A stretch of 38,001 nucleotides of DNA, taken from Verrucomicrobiota bacterium (lineage in GTDB: Bacteria; Verrucomicrobiota; Verrucomicrobiia; Limisphaerales; JADLHS01). A model generated the notes under the pieces. It did not search any database. It was not told the DNA's origin and worked only from the letters and a program-made list of their open reading frames with translations. Each line of letters starts with the position of its first letter. Within the stretch, counting starts at the first letter, position 1. The stretch spans positions 1 through 38,001 of the forward strand of contig JANXWY010000365.1 of assembly GCA_025350905.1 (NCBI GenBank), given 5' to 3'. The position numbers were made by a program, and so were the translations under genes. Of the stretch, positions 23,744 to 32,700 are shown one piece after another.

Positions 23744-25519
23744 TCAGAATACCTGAGCCCATTGCGCACGATCGTGCAGCATGATTTCACGCAGCAGCCG
23801 GATCGGCGGGGCCCCGTGGTTGAGCAGCTCATCGTGGAATCGTTGCAGGGAGAAAGCGTCCCCTTCCTGCGCCTGCCAGTCGCGGCGCAGCTTGAGCAGC
23901 TGCAACTTGCCCACCGTGTAATAGAGATAGCCGGGATCGAACGTGCCGCGAATCGCCTCCTGCCGCGCGGGTTTGGGTTCATAGTAGCAGTTATCCACGA
24001 AAAACTTCGTCGCCGCTTCGACGGTCATTCCTTGGCAATGAATACGAACCGAAACGCACAGGCGGCACAAGCGCAGCAAAGCTTCGTCGGATTGCGCGAG
24101 GCGATACTTCGCGGCGCGCCGCCGGTCGGCCGGCGTCGGCGCGTCGTAGTGGCTTAGCCCGAAACCCTCGTCGAGCGCCATCTGCTCGGCGTAATGCGCC
24201 CAGCCTTCGACAAACGCGTAGCTGTTCAGGATTTTCCGCAGCCGGTTGGCAGGCGACGCATTGAGGTGGAGAAACTGCAGGTAGTGCCCCGGATACGCTT
24301 CATGAATGGAAACCACATCGGTCGTGTAGTAGTTGAACGCCGTAAGCCACTCGTCCTTTTTCTCCGGAGTGTCCTTCGCATCGGGCGGCGTGACATAGTA
24401 ATAGGCCTCCGTCGCCTTCGTTTCGAACGGTCCGGGCGTGTCCATGCTGGCAAAGCTCGTTGCCCGTGCGAACGGCGGCGTCTCCTCAACCCGCACCCGC
24501 CCGTCGGTCGGCAGCGAAACAATCTTCCGATCAATGAGGAACTGGCGGATGGCTTCCAGGTTTTTCCGCGTGTCGGGGATGAGTGCCACTTCGGTGGGAT
24601 GGTCCTTCTGGATTTCCCTGAATACCTCGCTGGGGGTCTTCGCCGGATCAATCTGGCGCGCCGCCTCGGCTAAATTCGTTTGCTCGCGCCGTAATTCCGC
24701 CAGGCCAAGCTGCAACACACGCTCCGGCGAAAGCGTGAGCAACTCGTCGTTCCGCAACATGCGGGCGTAGTTCTTCCGCCCCAGCGCGTAGTGGGCATGC
24801 GCGTGCGGCAGCCGCTCCTGTTCGAGCCATTTCACGAAGGTGCGGAGTTCGGCCACGGCCCGTTGGTCTGAGGCATCGAACTCGGCCATGAGCGTTGCGT
24901 TCGTCACGGCCTTAAACGCGACCACGAGGTCCTGGCTGAGGAAATCGGCCGAGCCGTTGGCGACTTCGATCGCGGTCTCAACGAACGGTTGGGCGAGCGC
25001 GCCCTCCAGATTCGCACGTGCGTCGGCCAATACCTGTGGCACCTGCTGGAGAATCGCAACCGTCGAACGGAGCCGTTCCTCGAGCGGGGCGAAGTTGCGC
25101 TTGATGTAAATATTTACATCGAACGCGCCGGCGTACGTCATCGGGTTGCGCGTGTAGCTGCGCAGCGTGTCAAACTTGAACAATTCGCCCCGCACGGTGG
25201 CCTGCAGCAGCCGCAAATCCTGGTAAGCCGTCGGGCTGAGCTGGCTGACCGGCCAGCGGGCCAGTAGGCGATCCACCGTCTTCAACCGCGCGCGCTCGGC
25301 GGCGAGCGAGGCGCGTCCAAAATCGGTAATCTTGCCATCGTATTCATGCAGTCCTAGCGCGGTGCCCGTCTGGGGACGCCAGGCCAAATATCCGGCGAGA
25401 AAGTTGTCCGCGACCCGGGCGAATTCCGCATCACCCGCGGCCGCCGCCGCCGCCGCAGGTTCCAACCGGGCGAAACCGATGATGAGAATGAGACTCAAAG
25501 CGCAGAAATGACGATTCAC
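23744..25519 (-). CDS. Exported DUF885 family metallopeptidase-like protein
   Basis: A 591-residue protein with an N-terminal signal segment (ALSLILIIGFARLEPAAAAA). The motif HEAYPGH (about 405-411) followed by FVEGWAHYAEQM (about 438-449) is the zinc site arrangement of the DUF885 group, related to gluzincin peptidases: two histidines and a downstream glutamate. Substrates for the family are poorly defined, with peptide or amide hydrolysis assumed. Start GTG 25519 places the signal at the N-terminus; a TTG at 25555 is the only longer option. It is followed by the YheT-like gene 11 bp on and is divergent from the methyltransferase gene at 25635. Confidence 0.87.
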   Translation of the reverse strand: MNRHFCALSLILIIGFARLEPAAAAAAAGDAEFARVADNFLAGYLAWRPQTGTALGLHEYDGKITDFGRASLAAERARLKTVDRLLARWPVSQLSPTAYQDLRLLQATVRGELFKFDTLRSYTRNPMTYAGAFDVNIYIKRNFAPLEERLRSTVAILQQVPQVLADARANLEGALAQPFVETAIEVANGSADFLSQDLVVAFKAVTNATLMAEFDASDQRAVAELRTFVKWLEQERLPHAHAHYALGRKNYARMLRNDELLTLSPERVLQLGLAELRREQTNLAEAARQIDPAKTPSEVFREIQKDHPTEVALIPDTRKNLEAIRQFLIDRKIVSLPTDGRVRVEETPPFARATSFASMDTPGPFETKATEAYYYVTPPDAKDTPEKKDEWLTAFNYYTTDVVSIHEAYPGHYLQFLHLNASPANRLRKILNSYAFVEGWAHYAEQMALDEGFGLSHYDAPTPADRRRAAKYRLAQSDEALLRLCRLCVSVRIHCQGMTVEAATKFFVDNCYYEPKPARQEAIRGTFDPGYLYYTVGKLQLLKLRRDWQAQEGDAFSLQRFHDELLNHGAPPIRLLREIMLHDRAQWAQVF

Positions 25520-25634
25520 GCGGGCAAGTGTTAGCGGAGAACCGGGCCGGAGCAAAGCGGGAACTCAGATGGAGCCGGGAAACTTACAATTTTGTGATTT
25601 AACCGGCGGCGATCTCGAGCCACTCTTCCGCGCC

Positions 25635-26672
25635 ATGAAGCCAATCGACCTGACGCTGGTTCCGAAAACCGATCCGCTGGCAATCTACCGCTACCGCGAT
25701 GGCATGTATGCGGTGGACCTACTCACCGCGGCGGTCGTTCATCTGGATTTCTTCACGTGGCTGAGCCAAAACCCTTCCGACCCAGCCGCGATCTGCGCGC
25801 ATTTCGCCCTGACACCTCGCCCGACGGATGTGATGCTGACTTTGTTCACGGCGAATGGGCTGATTGAATCGCACTCCGGTATTTTTCACATCACGCCTTT
25901 GGGGCGGGAACATCTCACCCAGGATTCGCCGTGGAATCTGGCCCCGTATTACGCCTCGCTGAAGGATCGTCCTGTCACAAAGGATTTCCTGGCCGTGCTC
26001 AAAACCGACAAACCGGCCAATTGGGGCAGCGCCAAGGACGCGCTCGACTGGCACCAAGCCATGGCGACCGAGGCGTTTGCCAATTCCTTTACGGCGGCGA
26101 TGGATTGCCGCGGACTCTATCTCGGGCAGGCCTTGGCCACACGCCTCGACCTGCGCGAAGGCACCCGACTGCTGGATATCGGCGGCGGCTCGGGCATCTA
26201 CGCCTGTTCGCTGGTCGCCCACCACCCGCACTTGCGCGCGACGGTTTTTGACCAGCGACCAGTGGACCAGATTGCCACAAAACTCATTGCCCAACGCGGG
26301 TTCAATGACCGCATCGGCGTGCAGGCGGGCGACATGTTCACCGATCCATTGCCGCGCGATTGCGATGTTCACCTGTATTCGAACGTACTGCACGATTGGG
26401 GCGTGCCGGAAGTGCGGCAACTGGTCGCGGCTTCCTTCCGCGCGCTCAAGCCGGGCGGCATCCTGATTGTTCACGACGCCTTCATCAACGCAGCCAAGAC
26501 CGGTCCGTTACCTGTGGCCGCTTATTCGGCCTTGCTCATGCATTCGACTCAAGGAAAGTGCTACTCCACGACTGAGTATGAAGCGCTGCTGAGCGAAGCC
26601 GGCTTCCGTGAGTTCCAATTTTGCACCACCGCGGCCGATCGCGGCGCCCTGACGGCAAAAAAGCCCAAATAA
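25635..26672 (+). CDS. AdoMet-dependent O-methyltransferase, family 2 type
   Basis: A 345-residue enzyme with the two-domain layout of small-molecule O-methyltransferases: a helical dimerisation/winged-helix N-terminus (AVVHLDFFTWLSQ ... TPRPTDVMLTLFTANGLI) and a C-terminal Rossmann domain. The AdoMet-binding loop is DIGGGSGIYA (about 181-190); YSNVLHDWG carries the conserved H-D-W of the active-site region, and RALKPGGILIVHD is motif IV. Homologues methylate hydroxy groups of carotenoids, quinone or polyketide precursors; nothing nearby fixes the substrate. ATG 25635 is preferred to the ATG at 25569, which adds 22 residues without family character. Confidence 0.85.
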   Translation: MKPIDLTLVPKTDPLAIYRYRDGMYAVDLLTAAVVHLDFFTWLSQNPSDPAAICAHFALTPRPTDVMLTLFTANGLIESHSGIFHITPLGREHLTQDSPWNLAPYYASLKDRPVTKDFLAVLKTDKPANWGSAKDALDWHQAMATEAFANSFTAAMDCRGLYLGQALATRLDLREGTRLLDIGGGSGIYACSLVAHHPHLRATVFDQRPVDQIATKLIAQRGFNDRIGVQAGDMFTDPLPRDCDVHLYSNVLHDWGVPEVRQLVAASFRALKPGGILIVHDAFINAAKTGPLPVAAYSALLMHSTQGKCYSTTEYEALLSEAGFREFQFCTTAADRGALTAKKPK

Positions 26673-26753
26673 TTGCGGCTCGCGCCACGGCGAGGATTTC
26701 ACAACGCCGCCGCAGCGAGGCACGGCCCCGGGCTCGCACAATCACCAGCCAAA

Positions 26754-28286
26754 TCATTTCCGCAAGCGAAAGAACCGCCTGGCTCCGTCAGTAGGAAGGT
26801 TGGCGGCGATATTCGTCGCATTGGTGATGGTTCCATACCCAGATGGACTCCACGAAATTGGGTTCAGCGAATCCGACTGGTCGAGTTGAAAGTCGGCGGC
26901 GAACAACGGCCACGACGCAACCGCGTTGGCGCCGGATGGCGCGAGGTCGAGTCGTGGAGGCGGCACCGAATCGTACGCGCCCACCGGCAGATTGGTGGAG
27001 GTACTTTCGAAGGCGCCGATGTCCCGCGCCCCGCTTCGCACGCGCCAGAAGCGGTTGGTCGCCTCGTTCAGATAATATTCTTTCCCCGGCAAACCGTAAA
27101 CGGAGGCGTTGGCCGCGCCGAGACAGACACTGTTCGGCGCGAGGGTGTAATCATTCGCGCTGGGGTTGCGAAATCCCGGGGCCGGGGATTGCACCGAACC
27201 GGTCAGCGTTCCGACCACGGCGTTCGTCTTCAGCCAGTTGTTCGCGCCCGTCACCGTGCCGTGCAGGACATCCTCCACCAGGATCGGACGGCTGGTCCCC
27301 GAGATAATGTTGTCCGCGATTTCCGCGCTCATGGCCGTGCCATCCACGTTCGATACATGCACGAACGCCGCGGCTCCGCCATTGCCGACGAACGTGTTGT
27401 AAAGCGCACGCACGTTGAGGGTCAAGTTGCCAAGCCCACCGTCGTTATACACCGCAATCACCTGGGAGTTATTGAGCGGCGACGCCTTTTGAACAATGAC
27501 ATTGCCGCGTAATGTCATTGCCTGGCTGAACGGTCCTGCGCCGTTGAAATCGTCGTCCGTCATCAGGTCGCCCTCGTACGAGTTGGCGCGCGCGAACCAG
27601 TTATATTCGAGCGTCGCGTTCCGACAGCGGAGGTGGAAATTCTGCCCTTGGACTGGATCGTGCACGTAGCAATACCGAAGCGTGAGGGAGCCACCGTAAA
27701 CGTAGATATTATGTGTCGGCGCGGATAACGACGCGTTGGTATTGCCGTTGGCGTTGAACTCGCAAAATTCCACCGTCGCTTCACTGTCTTGCGTCCCACC
27801 GGTCAGGCCGTTGTCGTTGAGCGTGAATCGACAGTCCTGAAGGAGTAGATTGGTCGTCCCATTGTAGTAACGAATCCCAGCGGAATTAAAGGCAGCGGTG
27901 CGGCAATTTCGGAAAACAATTCCCGAAAGGCGATAATTGCGCGCCCCGCTGAATTGCCATCCGCCGCGACCACGATCGCCGGCAGTGTAACTGCCCGGTG
28001 CGTTTTCCACGTAGGTCGTCCCGAAATCCCAAACGGGTGGATGGGCGGGATCCTGGGCGCGGATAATGATCGGGTTCGCCGGGGTCGCTTGCTTGGTGAG
28101 GTACACCCGAAAGGCATACGTTCCTGGGGCGATCACGACTTCATCGCCGGGGTTGGCGGATTCAATCTTTGAGTACGAATCCGTGGGGCCGACATTGATC
28201 ACGGCAGCCGCCAACCGCGGACGGGCCCACCCAAACGCCAACGCCACCAGCAACACCGATCTTAAGAATTGAAGCCACGAGTTCAT
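26754..28286 (-). CDS. Exported right-handed beta-helix protein (polysaccharide lyase-like)
   Basis: A 510-residue protein with a signal peptide (SWLQFLRSVLLVALAFGWARPRLAAA). The body has parallel beta-helix features: SYSKIESANPGDEVVIAPGTY at the N-terminal cap, as in chondroitinase-B/pectate-lyase-like proteins, then regular short strands such as NLLLQDCRFTLNDNGL, ATVEFCEFNANGN and LTLRYCYVHDPVQGQNFHLRCRNATLEYNWF. The C-terminal 60 residues form a separate domain ending RRFFRLRK, a tail often seen in secreted Verrucomicrobiota proteins (recollection, not searched). The likely role is cleavage or binding of an acidic polysaccharide. Start ATG 28286; GTG 28301 is an alternative. Confidence 0.8.
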   Translation of the reverse strand: MNSWLQFLRSVLLVALAFGWARPRLAAAVINVGPTDSYSKIESANPGDEVVIAPGTYAFRVYLTKQATPANPIIIRAQDPAHPPVWDFGTTYVENAPGSYTAGDRGRGGWQFSGARNYRLSGIVFRNCRTAAFNSAGIRYYNGTTNLLLQDCRFTLNDNGLTGGTQDSEATVEFCEFNANGNTNASLSAPTHNIYVYGGSLTLRYCYVHDPVQGQNFHLRCRNATLEYNWFARANSYEGDLMTDDDFNGAGPFSQAMTLRGNVIVQKASPLNNSQVIAVYNDGGLGNLTLNVRALYNTFVGNGGAAAFVHVSNVDGTAMSAEIADNIISGTSRPILVEDVLHGTVTGANNWLKTNAVVGTLTGSVQSPAPGFRNPSANDYTLAPNSVCLGAANASVYGLPGKEYYLNEATNRFWRVRSGARDIGAFESTSTNLPVGAYDSVPPPRLDLAPSGANAVASWPLFAADFQLDQSDSLNPISWSPSGYGTITNATNIAANLPTDGARRFFRLRK

Positions 28287-28401
28287 CAATAAAGCCTGCA
28301 CTGACCGACTCGCCGCAACGCGCGTACTGAATTACCTGACCCGGCCGATCATCAATTGTCTCGCGGGCGGTAAATCCCATCCTCGCCGCCTTGCTCCCGC
28401 T

Positions 28402-29685
28402 TCACGGTTCGGCTCGCAGATCCAGACAAACTAACTGCGCTTTACTCCGGGCGAACAGGTAACCATTGGCCAAAGCCGGCAAGGCACGCACCTCCGATGG
28501 CAAAATCTGCGCCTGGGCGCTGGCTTTGAATCCAGCGGGCGTGGCTGGCACGCGGATCAGAAGTCCCTTCTCGGTGAGCAGCAGCAGCTCTTCGCCGGCC
28601 AGCGTCACACTGCCGGCTTTCAATCCGGCCTCGCTCCATCGCACCTTGCCCGTCTTCAGTTCCACGCAACGCAATTCACAGCCTTGTTCCTGTCGGCCGT
28701 GCCAGCCAAACAGGAAACCGTTGTGCTGCACACTGGTGGCATAGTGATTCGAGAGCGCGTCGTCGCGCGACCAGATTTCCACTGGTCCCCGCTCCTGGAA
28801 CCGCAGCAGGCTCGCGCCCGCCCCGTAAGACGCCGACAGAAAAATGAAGTCGTCCAGCACCAATGGCGTGGCAGCGCTCACCGTCGCGTTCCCGCGCGGA
28901 CGCCAGGGATGGCGAAAAATAATTTGCCCATCCTTCGGCTGCAACGCCACGAGTGCCTCGCGGGTCAGGGCGAAAATAATTCGGCGACCGCGAATGTCCG
29001 CCACCGTCGGGGAAGCGTAACTCGCCTCATCCCCGGTGGCCTTCCAGCGGACTTTGCCGGTCGCCACATCCAACGCAACCACGCCCGCGCCCTCTCGTCC
29101 GCCGGGCATCAGAATCACCAGATCGCTTTCCACCAAGGGCGAAGCGGCCCGGCCAAAAAATCCCTTTTGCGATGCGAACTCTTTCACCGCATCCACCGTC
29201 CACAACAGGGCGCCCGTGGCCAGCTGCCAGCAACTGAGCCGGCCTTCCGCACCATAGGTGAACACCCGCCCGTCGGCAATGGTGGGCGTCGCTCGGGGGC
29301 CTTCATCAAATCCAAAATCATCCCGGTATTCCGTGGCGTAATCGCCTTTCCACATCGCCTTGCCGGTTCGGGAGTCCAGACATTCCACCACCGCTCGCTC
29401 TTCCCGCCGATGGAATAAAATCAATCTTTCTCCGCTGACCGCCGGGCCGGCAAGCCCGGGGCCGACCTCGCGCTTCCACACCACGGGCGGGCCTTCTTTC
29501 GGCCAGACCTTGGCTAGCGGCGGGCCCAGATAGACTCCGTCGCGCTGCGGTCCGAGCAACTGCGGCCAGTCGGAAACCGTCGTCGCCCCGAGGAGAGGGG
29601 AGCCAACCGAAACGAAAGCGGCAACTGCCAGACCCACGCCGCGCCAAACCGAGGCGCCAATGGTTGTCAATTTTAAGCGGTACAT
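28402..29685 (-). CDS. Exported PQQ-like beta-propeller protein
   Basis: A 427-residue protein with an N-terminal signal (VGLAVAAFVSVGSPLLGA) and repeated PQQ-type blades: ECLDSRTGKAMWKGDY, SCWQLATGALLWTVDA, VALDVATGKVRWKATGD, VALQPKDGQIIFRHPW and RCVELKTGKVRWSEAG. The early motif DWPQLLGPQRDGVY is typical of the family in planctomycetes and verrucomicrobia. It probably acts as a periplasmic scaffold or BamB-like protein; no bound PQQ or enzyme activity is implied. Start ATG 29685. It is divergent from the giant sensor kinase, with 95 bp between this start and the kinase GTG. Confidence 0.87.
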   Translation of the reverse strand: MYRLKLTTIGASVWRGVGLAVAAFVSVGSPLLGATTVSDWPQLLGPQRDGVYLGPPLAKVWPKEGPPVVWKREVGPGLAGPAVSGERLILFHRREERAVVECLDSRTGKAMWKGDYATEYRDDFGFDEGPRATPTIADGRVFTYGAEGRLSCWQLATGALLWTVDAVKEFASQKGFFGRAASPLVESDLVILMPGGREGAGVVALDVATGKVRWKATGDEASYASPTVADIRGRRIIFALTREALVALQPKDGQIIFRHPWRPRGNATVSAATPLVLDDFIFLSASYGAGASLLRFQERGPVEIWSRDDALSNHYATSVQHNGFLFGWHGRQEQGCELRCVELKTGKVRWSEAGLKAGSVTLAGEELLLLTEKGLLIRVPATPAGFKASAQAQILPSEVRALPALANGYLFARSKAQLVCLDLRAEP

Positions 29686-29713
29686 GACGAAGACTTAGCA
29701 GGGGAAGACGGAA

Positions 29714-29767
29714 ATGCAAAGCTTTGGCAGCAAAGCTTTGGCACTTTCCCTCGCGGCCGCCTTCTGA
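29714..29767 (+). CDS. Possible 17-residue leader peptide before sensor kinase
   Basis: A short frame with a strong ribosome site: AGGGGA at 29700-29705 precedes ATG 29714 by eight bases, the best Shine-Dalgarno seen in this part of the window. It encodes [17 protein letters not shown] and stops at TGA 29765-29767, 13 bp before the kinase GTG. It spans both copies of a 14-bp tandem repeat. It may be a translated leader that couples to the kinase start, or a relic of a displaced original start. Confidence 0.35.
   Translation: MQSFGSKALALSLAAAF
29716..29743 (+). repeat. Exact 14-bp tandem duplication at sensor kinase 5' end
   Basis: GCAAAGCTTTGGCA occurs twice without a gap (29716-29729 and 29730-29743). 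The unit length is not a multiple of three, so a change in copy number would change the frame that follows ATG 29714. Confidence 0.9.
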
Positions 29768-29780
29768 TTCAATCCAGCGC

Positions 29781-32700
29781 GTGCAGCCAACGAAACGAAA
29801 TCAGTGGGGACAATTTATATTCGCCGTGTTGCTGCTTTTGCTTTCGGTCTGGGGACTCCACGCCCAACCCGCCTTCACCAACCGCGTCCTCGAACTCGAT
29901 GGCACCGGCGGTTACGTGGAACTGCCGCCGAATATCTTCAACGACCTCGAAGAGGCCACGGTGGAAGCCTGGGTACGATGGGACGATATCAACGGGACCG
30001 GCAAGGGCCTGTTCAACTACGGCGACGCCATGCGGGACATGTCGCTCATGTCGTGGAACGGCTCAAAAAGACTGAGCTTCGTGGTGGCCGATTCGACCGC
30101 GATTTCTCTGTCAGACTTACATTTTGTCAACGCCGAGGGCTTCTTGCGCCCGCAGCAATGGGTTCACGTGGCAGGCGTCTCCGGCAAAGGCGGGATGAAA
30201 CTTTACGTCGATGGCACGCTCGTCGGCACCAACGCCTACACCGGCAGCTTTTCGACGTTGAAAAATGGCACGCGCAATTACCTCGGCCAACGCGTTTCCA
30301 CGAATGATCCGCCCACGAACTTCAAGGGCGCCATGGATGAAGTCCGCGTCTGGCGGGTCGCCCGCTCCGCTGATCAAATCCGCGAGACCATGCTCCAGCG
30401 GTTGACGGGGCGCGAGGAAGGCCTGGCCGCGCTCTGGAATTTCGACGACGTAACGGAGGGCGTCGTGAAAGATTCCGGACCTGGCGCGCATCACGGCAAG
30501 CTGATCGGCAGCGCCAAGGCCGTCGTGGGCGGCACGCCCGCGTCGCTCGCGCGGGCGAGAGTTTCAAAAGTCCTCGAACTCGATGGCAAGCACAGCTACG
30601 TCGAATTCCCGGCGGGCGCGTTTACGAATCTTGACGAAGTGACCGTCGAAGGCTGGATCAAGTGGGAGAGCTTCGAGTCCATGTCCCGGTTCTTCGACTT
30701 CACGCTCGCGGGTTACACGCTGAACGTTATGAACCGCGAAACGAAATCGGAATTGTTTTCCGAAATGTATCGCGGCGATTACCGTACGCCACTGTGGGTG
30801 CCTGGAATTCTTTCATTGGGAAGATGGACTCACATCGCGGCGACGGCTGGAAAGGACGGACAGAAACTTTTCGTTGATGGCGCAGCGGTAGCGACCAATG
30901 GTGTTCCAGGAACAATGCCCACGGCTGGTCTGGAGAAGCGCAACTACCTCGGGCGCTCCAATTTTCGCGTCGTCTATCCCGGCGATGCCGACTTCCACGG
31001 GCAGATGGACGAAGTCCGCCTCTGGAAAGGCGTGCGCACGGAGGAGCAGATCCGCGAGAACATGTTCAAAAGCCTCACCGGCAATGAGGAGGGCTTGGCG
31101 GGCCTCTGGAATTTTGAGGACGGCTCGGCCAACGACTCGACCACGAACGCGCATCACGGGAAGTTGATGGGCCAGGCCAAAGTGGTCGAAGCCACGCTGC
31201 CTGAGGCGACCGCCCTGGCGCCCTGGTCGCGGCTGCTCGTGATTGTCACGGATGCCGCCGGTGCGCCCTTGCAAAATGTTGATATCCGCGCCGAAGTGAA
31301 TGGCGTTGAAGTCGTTCGCGCCGCGAGCGATCGGCAGGGCCTCACTCCGCTCACTATTTGGACGAACGTGCCCGCGGTGGACCTGGTCGCTTCCGGCTCG
31401 AACGACCTCGGCGGCTGGCAGTTTGCCGTCCCCATCACGCCCTACACCGAACGAACGAACGAATGGAAGCTGCGCCCCGCCCTTCGGCTGGCCGGGCGCG
31501 CGACGACGCTGGACGGCAAGACGCCGCAGGCCAACCTGGTCGTGGAATTGGTGCAACCCACCGATGGTAGCAGCCAGCGTGAGGAGGCTCTGACCTCCCA
31601 ATCCCCAATCCGAAATTCGCAATCCGAAATTGAAGTGAGCTTCCTCACGTCGGCTGCTACGAATCGCGTGCTGCAACTCGACGGCACGAACAGCTTCGTG
31701 GAACTGCCCCCGAATCTGCTGGTGGACGCTCGCGAGTTGACGTTCGAAGCCTGGGTGAAGTGGGATGCGTTCGGTTTTCACCCAACTGCCTTCGATCTTG
31801 GGTCCCGCTCTCGAAGTCTGCTGCTCGCGCCTGGCGATAACAACAATGAGGTTTTCGGTATCCAGACCGAGGGCACACCAGTCTACCCATCGTTTGTCGG
31901 AGGGCCGGGCGCAATCGAACTCCACCAGTGGGAGCATGTGGCGGGGGTGGTGAGCACCAACGGCCTGCGACTGTACCTCAATGGCAGTCTGGTGAATACG
32001 AACGATTTCACGGAACGCTTTTTCACAAATGGCCCAGTTCAGCAGGCTTTTCTCGGCCGCTCCGTCATCCCCGCTTTTCTTGCGAATTTGCGCGGCGAGA
32101 TGGACGAGGTCAGGCTTTGGAGAACGGTGCGCACGCCGGAACAGATTCGCGAGAACATGGGTCGGAGGCTGACCGGAAGTGAAGAAGGTCTGGTCGGGCT
32201 TTGGAACTTTGACGATCCCGCTAATCCCGGGCGCGACGCCTCGCCCGGCGCGCATCACGGCAAACTCATCGGCCAGGCCACCGTTACGAACGCGGCGTTG
32301 CCGGTGACCGTGTTTGGAAAAATCACCGACGCCGACGGCAAGCCTCTGGCGAACGCGAGCGTTGAAATCCACCAGTCAGGCCAGCTTGACCGGCGCATCC
32401 CCGCCACCGCGGCGGGCGAGTATGCCTTCACGATGGCGCCCGCCGCGCGCTGCGATCTGTTTGTTTCAAATGGCGAGCTGTCCGCCTACCGCCTCGGCTT
32501 CCAACCCACTGCCGAGCCGCAGCGGCGCCTCGACTGGACGCTGGCGGATCCGGAGAAGACGCCCGTTATTCTTGGTGGTAGCAGCCGACGTGAGGAGGCT
32601 CTGGCTTTAAAATCTCCAATCCCAAACCCCAAATCCCAATTCGATCAGAGCCTCCTTACGTCGGCTGCTACGAATTTCCCCGCCGGGACGGTTGTGGGCA

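Noticed and set aside
30813-32372. 519-residue minus-strand open frame within the sensor kinase
   Set aside because: It lies opposite clear LamG repeats and has no family features.
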